Positions 28,901 through 38,300 of a stretch of DNA of 64,000 nucleotides are shown here, piece by piece. This DNA comes from Streptomyces sp. NBC_01264 (lineage in GTDB: Bacteria > Actinomycetota > Actinomycetes > Streptomycetales > Streptomycetaceae), in the NCBI RefSeq assembly GCF_026340675.1, contig NZ_JAPEOX010000001.1, forward strand, positions 868,001-932,000, written 5' to 3'. The position numbers were made by a program, and so were the translations under genes. The notes beneath the pieces are model-generated. The model saw nothing but the letters and a program-made list of their open reading frames with translations. It was not told the DNA's origin and did no database searches. The first letter of the stretch is position 1, and every line of letters begins with the position of its first letter.

Positions 28901-31638
28901 CCGGCGGTGAACCGCCGACCGCTTCCGAACTGCGCGCCACGCTGGGCGAGTTCCTGCCGGACTACATGGTCCCGGCCCGGTACGTGGTGCTGGAGCGGCT
29001 GCCGCTGCTCGCCCACGGCAAGATCGACCGCAAGGCGCTGCCCGCACCCGCGGACGGCCCGGCCGCCGGAACCCACGTCGATCCCGAGGAAGGGGCCGAG
29101 CAGGTCATCGCCGCCCTGTGGGCGGACCTGCTGGAGCTCCCCCGCGTCGGCGCGCTGGACGACTTCTTCGAGCTCGGGGGCCACTCCCTGCTCGCCACCC
29201 AGGTGGTCGCCCGGATGCGCCGGGCCTTCCCCGAACTGGCCGCACCCGTCGGCGTGATGGACCTCTTCAAACACCCGACGGTCCGCCGGCTCGCCGCACT
29301 GGTGACCGCGCCCGAGGCCGACCGCGGCCCGCGCCGGCTGCTGCACCTGCTCACCCCCGAGCGCCGCAAGGCGGCCGCCAGTGTGGTCTGCGCCCCCTAC
29401 GGAGGCGGCAGCGCACTGATCTACAAGCCCCTCGCCGACGCCATGCCCGCGGACTGGGCCCTGCACTCCATCGCCGTCCCCGGCCACGAGCTGGGCGAGG
29501 AGGCCATGGACATCGACGAGGTCGCCCGGCTCTGCGCGGAGGAGATCGTCGCCGACGTCGCCGGACCCCTGGTGCTGTACGGGCACTGCGGGGTCGGCGT
29601 CCGGCTGACCGTGGAGATCGCCCGCCGGGTGGAGGCGGCCGGCCGGAAGATCGACGCCGTCCACCTCGGAGGCATCTTCCCGTTCGCCCGCCCGAAGGGT
29701 CGCGGCGCCGCGTTGGCCGAGCGGTTCGCCGAGCTGGCCGCCCGGCTGCGCAGCGACCAGGGCATGATCAACGCCCTGGCCGCGGCGGGCCTGGACGTCG
29801 ATGAGGTCGACGAGGAACAGCTGCGGCTGATCGTGCACAACCGCCGGGTCGGCACCAAGGGCGCCGAGCGCTACTTCGGCGAGCTGTACGAGAGCGAGGG
29901 AGGTGCCATCACGGCGCCGGTGATCGCCGTGTGCGGCGACCGCGACCCGGCGACCGAGTTCTACCAGGAGCGGTACCGCGAGTGGCACCGGATCACCGGG
30001 ACCGCTGCCGTGGTGGTCCTGGACGAGGCCGGGCACTTCTACCTCAAGTACCGTGCCGAGGAACTGGCCGGCATCGTGACCGGAGTGCACCGCTCGATCG
30101 CCGCCGGCGAGGAGGTGCGCCACGAACGCACCGCCGATGCCACCTGGTGGCTGGCCGGCCTGTCCCGCGACGCCGCCGGGACGGAGCCGGACTCGGGGCC
30201 GGAACCCGGGCAGGAGCCCGATCGGGCGGAGGATCCGGAGCCGTCCGGGACGCCGGGGAGGTGGTCCCGCAAGGCCCGCCCGCGCCGCCGACCCGTCCGC
30301 CCGACCATGGGCCGCTTCCTGGCCGTCGCCACCGGCCAGCAGCTCTCGATGATCGGCTCGGCGCTCACCGAGTTCGCCCTGCCGATCTGGATCTACCTGC
30401 AGACCGGTTCGCTGTTCCAGCTCGGTCTGCTCGCCGCCTTCGGCCTGGTGCCCGGCATCGTGGTCGCCCCGCTGGCCGGGGCCATCGTCGACCGGGGCGA
30501 CCGCCGCCGGGTGATGCTGGGCGGCGACATCGCGGCCGGTCTGTCCCAGGCGGCCCTGCTGGCGCTCTACCTCAGCGACTCGCTGGAGATCTGGCACTGC
30601 TACATGATGATCTCCCTGCTCTCCGCCGCGCTCGCCTTCCAGCGCGTCGCCTGGGGCTCGGCGGTACCGCAGCTGGTGCCCAAGCGGTTCCTCGGCCGCG
30701 CCAACGGTGTGGTCCAGATGGCCCTGGGCCTCGCGCAGTTCCTCGTTCCGCTGATCGCGGTCGGCATCCTGCACGTGATCGGCCTCGGCGGCATCCTGGT
30801 CTTCGACGTCGTCAGCTACCTGATCGCCACCGGAGTCACCCTGGCGGTGCGCTTCCCCGACGTGATGGCCGCCACCCGACGCGAGAGCGTCGCCGCGGAG
30901 ATCCGCGCGGGCTTCCGACGGGCGCTCGGAAGCCGCCACTTCAGGGCCATGCTGTTCTGGTTCGCGGCGCTGAACATCTTCCTCTCCCCGCTCTTCCTGC
31001 TCATCACCCCACTGGTGCTCTCCTTCTCCTCCACCGCCGCGGCCGGCTGGGTGTCCACCGCGGCCGGCCTGGGCGCCGTCCTCGGCGGCCTCACCCTGCT
31101 GGTCTGGGGAGGCCCGCGCAGGATGCGCCTGCGCGGCGTCCTGTTCGCCGCCCTGGGTCTCGCCGCCGCCTGCGTCATCACGGGGCTGCGGCCCTCAGTG
31201 GCCGTGGTCGCCGCCGGTGCGTTCGGCATGACCTACGGACTGGCGCTGCTCAACGGCATCTACGCGACGGTCATCCAGACCAAGGTGCCGATGCGCTTCC
31301 ACGGCCGGGTGATCGCGGTGAACACCCTGGTCGCCTGGTCCACCCTGCCCATCGGCTTCGCCCTGGTCGCCCCGGCCGGTCCCGAACTGCTCCAGCCCCT
31401 GATGGACGAGGGCGGTGCGCTGGCTTCCAGCGTCGGCGCGCTGATCGGCACGGGCGACGGGCGCGGCATCGGGCTGCTCTACCTGGTGTTCGGCCTCGCC
31501 ATGGCCGCACTGGTCCTGATCAGCCTCCGCATTCCCGTCCTGGCCCGCTTCGACCGGGAAGTCCCGGACGCCGAGTCCGACGACCTGATCGGCCTGGAGA
31601 CCCTGCAGGCCCGCACGAAGAGCGAGATGAACAGATGA
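25996..31638 (+). CDS. NRPS C-A-T-TE fused to an MFS exporter
   Basis: A single 1880-residue ORF starts at ATG 25996, five bases after AGGA. The order is C (HHIICDG near 173), A (YTSGSTGTPKGV, FNHYGPTEATVG, GKIDRKALP), T (LGGHSLLATQ near 1060) and TE (about 1115-1360). A charged linker follows, then a complete MFS domain (about 1435-1865) with FALPIWIYLQTG, GAIVDRGDRRRVMLGG and RFLGRANGVVQMALG. The TE nucleophile elbow is GHCGVG, Cys in place of Ser, with Asp (CGDRDP) and His (DEAGHFY). The binding-pocket code is near DFTKLLHVGK, somewhat Asx-like, low certainty. It would assemble, release and export the peptide from one membrane-bound polypeptide. Its stop overlaps the next start (ATGA). Confidence 0.93.
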   Translation: MTDTQDLPTDWSAAKRALLSRRLRGASAPARVVDPRPADTAPPLSSGQERLWFMDQLAPGSTAYTLAPARRLRGPFDRAALDTALTDLVARHESLRMTFATTEAGTAEVRVCEPAPFAARHLDAGTDPDPQARAAAELGALIAEPFDLQAGPLLRALVVRIAEDDHVLALVMHHIICDGWSIDLLNRELDLRYAHHAHGAPGELPSLSVQFGDYAAWQRGRLENGQIAASREHWRRELDGVPALELPSDRPRPPLFTFDGAATEFRWSPELSRRIAEVARSFGASTYMVLMAAFQALLGRHSGQRDFAVGSAVAGRLHHELEGVVGAFVNMLPIRARLGADLDFGRLISRVRETTLDAYAHQEVPFEQMVNDLAVERDVSRAAVFQTTFAFQNYGDRATAPTAGLDTEGFGYEATTTHADLSLYMREEPDGGLYGLFTYRTDLFDAGTVERLVERFELLTAAGVADPAVPVDRLPLLTAAERSAVLGDWAVGPALPDGGPATLTGALAEAAARTPEAPALVFEDRTLTYGDLDRRANAMARRLRALGVGADDRVAVCLEQSAELAVALVAVLKSGGGYLPLDPEQPPTRLAHLVADAGAKVLITDTELRARFGDHPAADLLTDGDEDGAPAGDGTALEEVSGPGHLAYVIYTSGSTGTPKGVAVQHRQILNYLAGARERLRIEPGGSYGLLQSLSFDFSMTMLYLALTTGGRVHLLPRRIAGVELASEIERAGIDHLKMTPSHLAALTADAPIERLLPRRTLVLGGEASSWSWAAGIAALGRCAVFNHYGPTEATVGITVHEVTSDGLDAPGNTPIGSPLAGGRCYVLDESRNPVPPGVTGELYLGGDRLARGYLGRPDLTAERFLPDPYAAPGRVDPYAAPAGVDPYAAPVTGGPRMYRTGDLARWRTDGTLDYLGRGDDQIKVRGYRVEPGEIEAALTALPGITQAVVLARGEGVKQNLVAYLERPAGGEPPTASELRATLGEFLPDYMVPARYVVLERLPLLAHGKIDRKALPAPADGPAAGTHVDPEEGAEQVIAALWADLLELPRVGALDDFFELGGHSLLATQVVARMRRAFPELAAPVGVMDLFKHPTVRRLAALVTAPEADRGPRRLLHLLTPERRKAAASVVCAPYGGGSALIYKPLADAMPADWALHSIAVPGHELGEEAMDIDEVARLCAEEIVADVAGPLVLYGHCGVGVRLTVEIARRVEAAGRKIDAVHLGGIFPFARPKGRGAALAERFAELAARLRSDQGMINALAAAGLDVDEVDEEQLRLIVHNRRVGTKGAERYFGELYESEGGAITAPVIAVCGDRDPATEFYQERYREWHRITGTAAVVVLDEAGHFYLKYRAEELAGIVTGVHRSIAAGEEVRHERTADATWWLAGLSRDAAGTEPDSGPEPGQEPDRAEDPEPSGTPGRWSRKARPRRRPVRPTMGRFLAVATGQQLSMIGSALTEFALPIWIYLQTGSLFQLGLLAAFGLVPGIVVAPLAGAIVDRGDRRRVMLGGDIAAGLSQAALLALYLSDSLEIWHCYMMISLLSAALAFQRVAWGSAVPQLVPKRFLGRANGVVQMALGLAQFLVPLIAVGILHVIGLGGILVFDVVSYLIATGVTLAVRFPDVMAATRRESVAAEIRAGFRRALGSRHFRAMLFWFAALNIFLSPLFLLITPLVLSFSSTAAAGWVSTAAGLGAVLGGLTLLVWGGPRRMRLRGVLFAALGLAAACVITGLRPSVAVVAAGAFGMTYGLALLNGIYATVIQTKVPMRFHGRVIAVNTLVAWSTLPIGFALVAPAGPELLQPLMDEGGALASSVGALIGTGDGRGIGLLYLVFGLAMAALVLISLRIPVLARFDREVPDAESDDLIGLETLQARTKSEMNR
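28594..28674 (+). repeat. Three 27-bp repeats (VDPYAAPAG) inside the second adenylation domain
   Basis: Units 28594-28620, 28621-28647 and 28648-28674 encode PDPYAAPGR, VDPYAAPAG and VDPYAAPVT, just before the MYRTGDLARWR motif. They expand the surface loop ahead of that core motif. Confidence 0.85.
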
Positions 31639-34600
31639 CCACCTCTCCGACCCCGGCCCCGATCGCCCGCCATCCACTGACCGACGAGCAGCGCCGTCTC
31701 TGGTTCCTCCAGCAACTGGGTCCGCAGGACGCCGGGTTCAACATGTACCTGAACCGACGCTGGAGCGGTCCGGTCGATCCGCGGGCCATGGGCGCGGCGC
31801 TGACCCGGCTCACCGCGCGGCACCAGGTGCTGCGCACCCGGTTCGCCCTGGACGGTGAGCAGCCCGTCCAGCTCGTGGAGCCCGTACGGAACGTCGAGCT
31901 CACCCTGGTCCCGATAGCGGACGCCGCGGAGGAGTCCTTCACCGCGGCCTGTGCCCCCTTCGTCAACGCCCCCTTCGACCTGGGCGAGCGCCCGCCCCTG
32001 CGGGCCGTCCTGGTCAGCGCCGGAGAGCACGAGCACGCGCTGAGCGTGGTGGTCCACCACATCGTCTCCGACGGCTGGTCGTTCACCGTGCTGTGGCGCG
32101 AGCTGCTCGCGCTGTACCGCGAGGAGACCGGCGAGGGTCCGGCCGAACTACCGCAACTCAAGCTCCAGTTCGGCGACTTCGCCCTCGCCGAACGGACCAG
32201 GCTGGACGGCGGCGCGGCGGAGGAGGCGGTCCGGCACTGGAGCGGACGACTGGCCGGTGTCAGCGCCCTGCGGATGCCGCTGGACCACCCCAGACCCGCC
32301 GACCCCGCCCATCCGGCCGGCTTCGCCGAGCTCGCCCTCGGTCCCGAACTCGTCGCCGGACTCGACGCCCTGGCCCGCGGGCAGCGCTGCACGCCGTTCA
32401 TGGTGCTGCTCGTCGCCTACCAGTTCGTACTGGCCCGCTGGAGCGGCACCTACGACTTCGCCGTCGGCACCCCGCTGGCCGGCCGCAAGGAGACCGCCCA
32501 CGAAGCCCTGCTCGGCTACTTCTCCCGCACCGGGGTGATCCGCGCGGACCTCACCGGCGAACCCGACTTCCGCACCGCGCTGCGCCGGGTCCGCTCCGCG
32601 ACGATGGCCGCACTGAGCCATCAGGACGTCCCGGTCGAGCGGGTGGCAGCCGAGCTGGAGCTGCCCGTATTGCCCGGCGTCGGCCCGCTCTACCAGGCGG
32701 TGTTCGTCCACCAGAGCCAGTACGAGCTGGCCGGCGCCGACGAGCGGACCTCGCTGCCCGAGGGGGTCCGCACGGCGAGCATGGACTCCGGCTTCGACCG
32801 GGCCAAGACCGATCTGCTGCTGGACAGTTGGCGGACCCCGGACGGCGGGATGACGCTCTCGTTCTGCTTCGACCGGGAACTCTTCGAGCGCGCCACGGTC
32901 GAGGCCCTGGCCCGCCGGGTCCGCGACCTGCTCGCGCGAGCCGTCACTGACGTGGAGGTCCCGCTGCACGGCGACTGGCTGCTGCCGGCCGGCGAGGAGC
33001 GGGCCGCGGTGCTCGCCCTCGGCGCCGGACCCGCCGTGGCCGAGGACGCCCGCCCTGTCCTGCGCGGCTTCGCCGACCAGGTCGCCGCCCGCCCCGACGC
33101 AGCCGCCCTGGCATGTGCGGGCAGCATCCTCACCTACGCCGAACTCGACCGCGCGTCGGACGAGCTGGCCGGGCGACTGGGTCCGGTGGCCGGCCGTGCG
33201 GTGGGCGTCCGGATCGAGCCGTCCTTCGAACTGGTCACCGCCCTGCTCGCGATCTGGAAGGCCGGCGCCGGCTATCTGCCGCTCGACCCCGCGCACCCGG
33301 CCGAACGCCAGCGGCTGATGCTCGGCGAAGCGGACGCCGCCCTCCTCCTCACCGGAGGCGAGCGACCGGACCTGGGGTTCCCGGTACTGGCCGTCGGCGA
33401 TCCTGCCGGCACGGCCGGACGGGCCGGGGCGGGGCAGGCATCGGCCGGGCAGGCATCGGCCGGGCAGGCATCGGCCGGGCAGCCGTCGGCCGGACAGGCC
33501 GGAGCCGAGCAGGCCGGGGCCGGACAGGCCGGAGCCGAGCAGGCGTCCGTCGGACAGGCCGGAGCCGAGCAGCCATCGGCCGCACAGACCGGGGCCGTGG
33601 GCATCACGTCCGGGAGCTCGGTGGCCGCAGGGGCCGCGCTGCCGTCCGGGACCGGCCCCGGCGGCCTCGCGTACGTCCTCTTCACCTCGGGCTCCACCGG
33701 TGCTCCCAAGGGCGTCGTCGTCGAGCACGCCGCTCTGGCCGAGCGGGTCCGGTGGATGGCCGGACCGGAGGGGTACGGGCTCGGGCCGGGCGACCGGATC
33801 GTTCAGTTCGCCTCCATCGGCTTCGACACCCACGCCGAGGAGATCTGGCCCGCCCTCACCGCGGGCGCCTGTGTCGTCCTGCTGCCCGGCGGCGGCCGGA
33901 TGCTGCCCGACCTGCTGCGCGGCGAGGCCGGACGGTCCGTCACCGTACTCGACCTGCCCACCGCGTACTGGGAGGAACTGGTCTCGCTCGGAGACCAGGC
34001 CCCGTGGCCGCCCGCGCTGCGTCTGGTGGTCCTCGGCGGGTCCGAGGCGCGCGCCGCCACGCTCGCCCGGTGGCGGGAGCGGCACGGCGACACCGTCCGG
34101 CTGGTCAACACGTACGGCCCGACCGAGGCCACCGTCATCGTCACCGCGGGCGAGCTCGCCGGCGAGCGCGCTGGCGACCCCGGTGGCGGGCCCGGCAGCG
34201 TAACCGGCGGCGTGACCGCGCCCGGACAGCGGCCTCCGCTCGGCCGTCCGCTGCCGGGGGTGCGGCTCTACCTCCTGGACGAGCGCGGCAGCCTGCTGCC
34301 CGCCGGCTCCGAGGGCGAGCTGTACATCGGCGGCGCGGGCCTCGCACGCGGCTACCTGGCCCGGCCCGACCTGACCGCGGAGGCCTTCCTCCCCGATCCG
34401 TTCAGCGACGCCCCGCACGGCCGGATGTACCGCACCGGCGACCGCGCCCGCTGGCGCATCGACGGGCAGTTGGAGTTCCTCGGCCGCGCCGACGGCCAGG
34501 TGAAGATCCGCGGATACCGGATCGAGCCCGCCGAGATCGAGGCCGCCCTCACCGCCCATCCGGCCGTCGCCCTGGCGGCCGTACTGGTCCGGGGCGGCCG

Positions 34601-35123
34601 CCGGCTGATCGCCTACGCCGTCCTGCGACCCGACGCCGGACAGCAGCCCGCGGCAGCCGCGCCGAAGACGGGCGCGCCGCAGGCGGGCGAGCTGCGCGAG
34701 CACCTGGCACTGCGACTGCCGGCCTTCATGGTGCCGGACACCGTGGTGCTGCTCGACGCCCTCCCGCTCACCGCCAACGGCAAGCTCGATGCGGCGGCGC
34801 TGCCCGACCCGGAGCCGGCGGGCGCCGGCGCCGGGTACCTGGCACCCCGTACCGATGCCGAGGCCTTGGTGGTGGACCTCTGGCAGGAGGTGCTCGGCGT
34901 ACCGAAGGTCGGCGTACTGGACGATTTCCTCGCCCTCGGCGGTGACTCGCTCCTCGTCACCAGGGTCGCCGCCCGCATCCGGGCCGGCGTCGGCCTCGAC
35001 GTGTCGATCCGCGACGTCTTCGACAGCCCTACGCCGGCGGCCCTGGCAGCCCGGATCGAGGCACTCCTGATCGCGGAGATCGACGCCCTCAGCGAGGAGG
35101 AGGCCGCCGACCGCCTGGGCTGA
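31635..35123 (+). CDS. NRPS module C-A-T
   Basis: The 1162-residue protein starts at ATG 31635, overlapping the previous stop by four bases. The C domain has HHIVSDGWSF near 139. The A domain has YVLFTSGSTGAPKGV, NTYGPTEATVIV, YRTGDRARW and TANGKLDAAALP. The T domain has LGGDSLLVTR. The pocket residues read by eye give about DTEDVLTVIK; the acidic Glu and Asp suggest a basic or polar substrate, not assigned. A repeat insert of about 60 residues (596-655) sits between the A2 and A3 regions, and a second Gly-rich insert (GERAGDPGGGPGSVTGGVTA) lies after the A5 motif. Confidence 0.92.
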   Translation: MTTSPTPAPIARHPLTDEQRRLWFLQQLGPQDAGFNMYLNRRWSGPVDPRAMGAALTRLTARHQVLRTRFALDGEQPVQLVEPVRNVELTLVPIADAAEESFTAACAPFVNAPFDLGERPPLRAVLVSAGEHEHALSVVVHHIVSDGWSFTVLWRELLALYREETGEGPAELPQLKLQFGDFALAERTRLDGGAAEEAVRHWSGRLAGVSALRMPLDHPRPADPAHPAGFAELALGPELVAGLDALARGQRCTPFMVLLVAYQFVLARWSGTYDFAVGTPLAGRKETAHEALLGYFSRTGVIRADLTGEPDFRTALRRVRSATMAALSHQDVPVERVAAELELPVLPGVGPLYQAVFVHQSQYELAGADERTSLPEGVRTASMDSGFDRAKTDLLLDSWRTPDGGMTLSFCFDRELFERATVEALARRVRDLLARAVTDVEVPLHGDWLLPAGEERAAVLALGAGPAVAEDARPVLRGFADQVAARPDAAALACAGSILTYAELDRASDELAGRLGPVAGRAVGVRIEPSFELVTALLAIWKAGAGYLPLDPAHPAERQRLMLGEADAALLLTGGERPDLGFPVLAVGDPAGTAGRAGAGQASAGQASAGQASAGQPSAGQAGAEQAGAGQAGAEQASVGQAGAEQPSAAQTGAVGITSGSSVAAGAALPSGTGPGGLAYVLFTSGSTGAPKGVVVEHAALAERVRWMAGPEGYGLGPGDRIVQFASIGFDTHAEEIWPALTAGACVVLLPGGGRMLPDLLRGEAGRSVTVLDLPTAYWEELVSLGDQAPWPPALRLVVLGGSEARAATLARWRERHGDTVRLVNTYGPTEATVIVTAGELAGERAGDPGGGPGSVTGGVTAPGQRPPLGRPLPGVRLYLLDERGSLLPAGSEGELYIGGAGLARGYLARPDLTAEAFLPDPFSDAPHGRMYRTGDRARWRIDGQLEFLGRADGQVKIRGYRIEPAEIEAALTAHPAVALAAVLVRGGRRLIAYAVLRPDAGQQPAAAAPKTGAPQAGELREHLALRLPAFMVPDTVVLLDALPLTANGKLDAAALPDPEPAGAGAGYLAPRTDAEALVVDLWQEVLGVPKVGVLDDFLALGGDSLLVTRVAARIRAGVGLDVSIRDVFDSPTPAALAARIEALLIAEIDALSEEEAADRLG
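33421..33600 (+). repeat. 15-bp tandem repeat encoding [SG]A[GE]Q[AP] pentapeptides
   Basis: The third NRPS gene carries about twelve 15-bp units. Three are identical copies of GGGCAGGCATCGGCC (33432-33476), followed by degenerate ones. They encode an Ala/Gly/Gln/Ser linker within the adenylation domain, between LLTGGERPDLGFPVLAVGD and the A3 motif. Confidence 0.9.
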
Positions 35124-35155
35124 CTCCGCGCCCGCCGCCTCGGGACGGGTCTCGC

Positions 35156-35221
35156 CGCGAGCCCCGCCCGAGGCCGTCGCGGGCTCCGCCCAAGGCCGTC
35201 GCGAGCCCCTCCCGAGGCCGT
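35156..35221 (+). repeat. Three 22-bp tandem repeats between NRPS genes
   Basis: Units 35156-35177, 35178-35199 and 35200-35221 share the pattern CGCGAGCCCCGCCCGAGGCC plus GT with two to four differences. They lie in the 185-base gap before the fourth NRPS gene. They might form alternative stems; no function is known. Confidence 0.8.
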
Positions 35222-35308
35222 CCCGGCACCGGACCGTCAGCGGCACTCCCGGGCAGTGGAGTCGGATCCACTGCCCGAACCTCCCATCGAAACCCACCGG
35301 AGAACGCC

Positions 35309-38300
35309 ATCAGCATCGCCATCACCGCGCCGCCCACCGCGACCACCGTCCCGGAGCTCCTCGACGCCCGGGCCGCCGAACACCCCGACCACATCGCGCT
35401 ACAGGTCGTCGACGGCGGGGAACTGAGCTACCGCCGCTGGCGCGAGGAGGCCCTGCGCGCTGCCGTCGGGCTGGCCGCCGCCGGGATCGGATCGGGCGAC
35501 CGGGTGCTGCTGCGGTTCTCCAACGCGCGCTGGGAGCGGTACGCCGTGGGCTTCCTCGCGGTCCAGTACGCGGGCGGGGTGCCCGTACCGGTCCGCGAGG
35601 ACCTGTCCGGGGCCGATGCCGCCGCCCTGGCCGCGCTGGCCGGAGCCGGCACGGTCCTGCTGGACGGTGCACCGCACACCGTCCCGGGACTGGTGGAGCT
35701 GGATCTGGACGCCTTGCTGTCAGCGCACCCCGAGCCGCCGGCTGCCCCGCCGCACCGGGTCGGTCCGGCCGACCCTGCCCAGGTCATCGGCACCTCCGGC
35801 ACCACCGGCGCGCCCAAGGGCGTGCTCGCCGCGCACGCCAACCTGACGGCCGGCCTGACCGCCGGGCCGGCCGTCCGTCCCCGCCGCCGTGCCTACGCGC
35901 ACTCGCGGTACGCCCTGCACGCCTTCCCGATCGGGACCAACGCGGGCCAGGTGATGCTGCTGAGCGCGCTGACCGCCGCGCCCACCACGCTCAGCCTGCC
36001 GCGCTTCGACGCGGACGAGTTCGGCGCCGCGGTGGAGAAGTTCGGGATCGGCACCGCCTTCCTGGTGCCCTCGATGGCGATCGAACTGCTCAACGCGGGC
36101 ACCGCCGCCCGGTACGACCTGGGCAGTCTGCGCCTGGTCAACTCCTCCGCCGCCGCACTGCCCGTACCGGTGGCCGCCGCGCTGGCCGCGGCGCTGCCGG
36201 ATGCGACCCTGGTCAACACCTACACCTCCGCCGAGGCCTCGCCCGCGCAGATCTCCACCGTGGTCGACACCCGCCGCCCCGGCTCGCTGGGCCGCCCGGC
36301 GGACCCCCGTGACCTGCGGATCCTCGACGCGGACGGGCGCGCGCTGCCCGCCGGGCAGGTCGGCGAGGTCTGGCTGCGCCAGCCCGGACCGCCGCGCGGC
36401 TACCTGGGCGCCGCCGGGGAGAGCGCGAAGGTGTTCCGGGACGGATGGGTACGGATGGGCGACGTCGGACGCCTGGACCCGGACGGCTACCTCCACTTGG
36501 TCGACCGGGAGAGCGACGTCATCAAGAGCGGTGCGCTGAAGGTCTCCACGCTGCGGATCGAGGAGGTGCTGTACGAGCATCCCCGCATCGCGGACGCCGC
36601 CGCGCTCGGCCTGCCGCACCCCGTGATGGGATCCGTCCCGGTGGCGGTCGTCGTGGCCGGGCCCGGCGGTCTGGACCTGGACGAGCTCCGGCTGTTCCTG
36701 AGCGCCCGGCTCAGCCGGCCCGAACTGCCGGTCCGGATCCTGCTCGCCGACGACCTGCCCAGGAACCCGAGCGGCAAGGTGGTCAAGCACCGGCTGCGCC
36801 CCCTGTTCGACGCGCCCGCCGAGCCCAGCGGTCCGGCGGTCGCCCCGGCCACCCCGACGGAACTGCGCCTGGCGGCACTCTGGCGGCGTCTCCTCGGCCG
36901 GCCGGTCACCGACGTGGCCGCCGAGTTCTTCGCGCTCGGCGGCGACTCCTTCCGGGCGGTGCAGCTCGCCGCCGGCATCAGCGGCGAGTTCGGGGTCCGG
37001 GCGGGCACCGCCATGGTCTTCGAGCGGCCCTCGCTGCGCTCCCAGGCCGCTTGGGTGGACCACCCGGACCGGCCTGCGACCACCACGGCCGACGCGTGCA
37101 TCGGTACGTCCGCCGGCACGTCCGCCGGCACGGAGACCGTGACGCCCTTTCTGGCCGCGCTCCGTGCGCAGCCGCATGCGATCGCACTCACCTCGCAGCA
37201 GGAGAACTTCTTCCGCTGGATGGCCGAGGCCCCCGGGCGGGACGCCGGCGCGGTGACGGCGCTGTTCCGGGTCACCGACCGGCTGGAGCCGCGAACCCTG
37301 GGCCTGGCGCTCACCGAGGCGGTCCGTCGCCATCCGGCGCTGCGGACCCGGTTCGAGGCGGCGGGTGACGGGGTCGTACGGGCGGTGCTGGACGAAGAGC
37401 CCCGGGTACGGATCACGCTGACCTCGGCTCCGGGGGCCACGGACCCGGAGGTGGACGCCCTGCTGCTGGCCGAACGCGACCGCCTCACCGACCTGGCCGT
37501 CGACCCGATGGCACGCCTGCTGGTGGTGAGCCGTTCGGAGACCGACCACGTGGTGCTGGTCGCGGTGCACCACATGGTCTCCGACGGCTGGTCGGTCGGT
37601 GTGCTGCTGGCCGACCTCGGGGTGTTCTACTCGGCGCTGCGGCGCGGCCGTTCGGCTCCGCCGGCCCGCCCGGGTCCGGGCTACCAGGAGTTGGTGGAGT
37701 GGGCGAACGCGCACTGGCCGGTCTCCCGGGCCCATTTCGCGACCGCGCTGGCCGGGGCGCCGCAGGCCCTGGAGCAGTTCGCCGGTCGTCGGGCAGTGGA
37801 GGAAGTCCTCACGCAGGCGCACGAGTTCGAGGTGGCGCCGCCGTTGGCCGAAGCCCTGCGGGTCCGGGCGGCCGAGCTCGGCGCGACCCCCTTCCTGGCC
37901 GTGACCGCGGCCTGGACCGGACTGCTGGCGAGCCGTAGCGGCCGCCCCGACCTGGTGGTGATGACCCCGGTGCCCGGCCGTCCGCGCCCGGACTCCGAGC
38001 GCACGGTCGGCTGCTTCGTCCAGTCGCTGCTGCTGCGGGTGGACGCGAGCGGGGGGCCCGGCTTCGCCGAGCTGGTCGACCGGCTACGGACGGTGTACAG
38101 CGAGGCGCTGGACCAACAGCTGTACCCGTTCGCCGAGTTCAGCCCGTCCGTACCGTTCGCGGCCTGGCTCCGCTACGAGGCCTGGGCCGCGCCCGCCCAG
38201 GTGCCCGGCCTGGCCTGCGCGCCCTGGGAGCTCCCGCGCGGGAGCACCGTGCCCTGGCCGCTGCCGGGCGGTGACCGGGGCGTGCCCGAGCTGACCGTGG

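Noticed and set aside
27631..30939. Very long minus-strand open frame (about 1100 codons) opposite the NRPS-MFS gene
   Set aside because: It is antisense to a gene with complete conserved domains; high GC keeps this frame open by chance and its translation shows no domain.
33421..33600. CRISPR-like array
   Set aside because: The 15-bp repeats have no spacers, are in frame within an adenylation domain and lack cas genes nearby.
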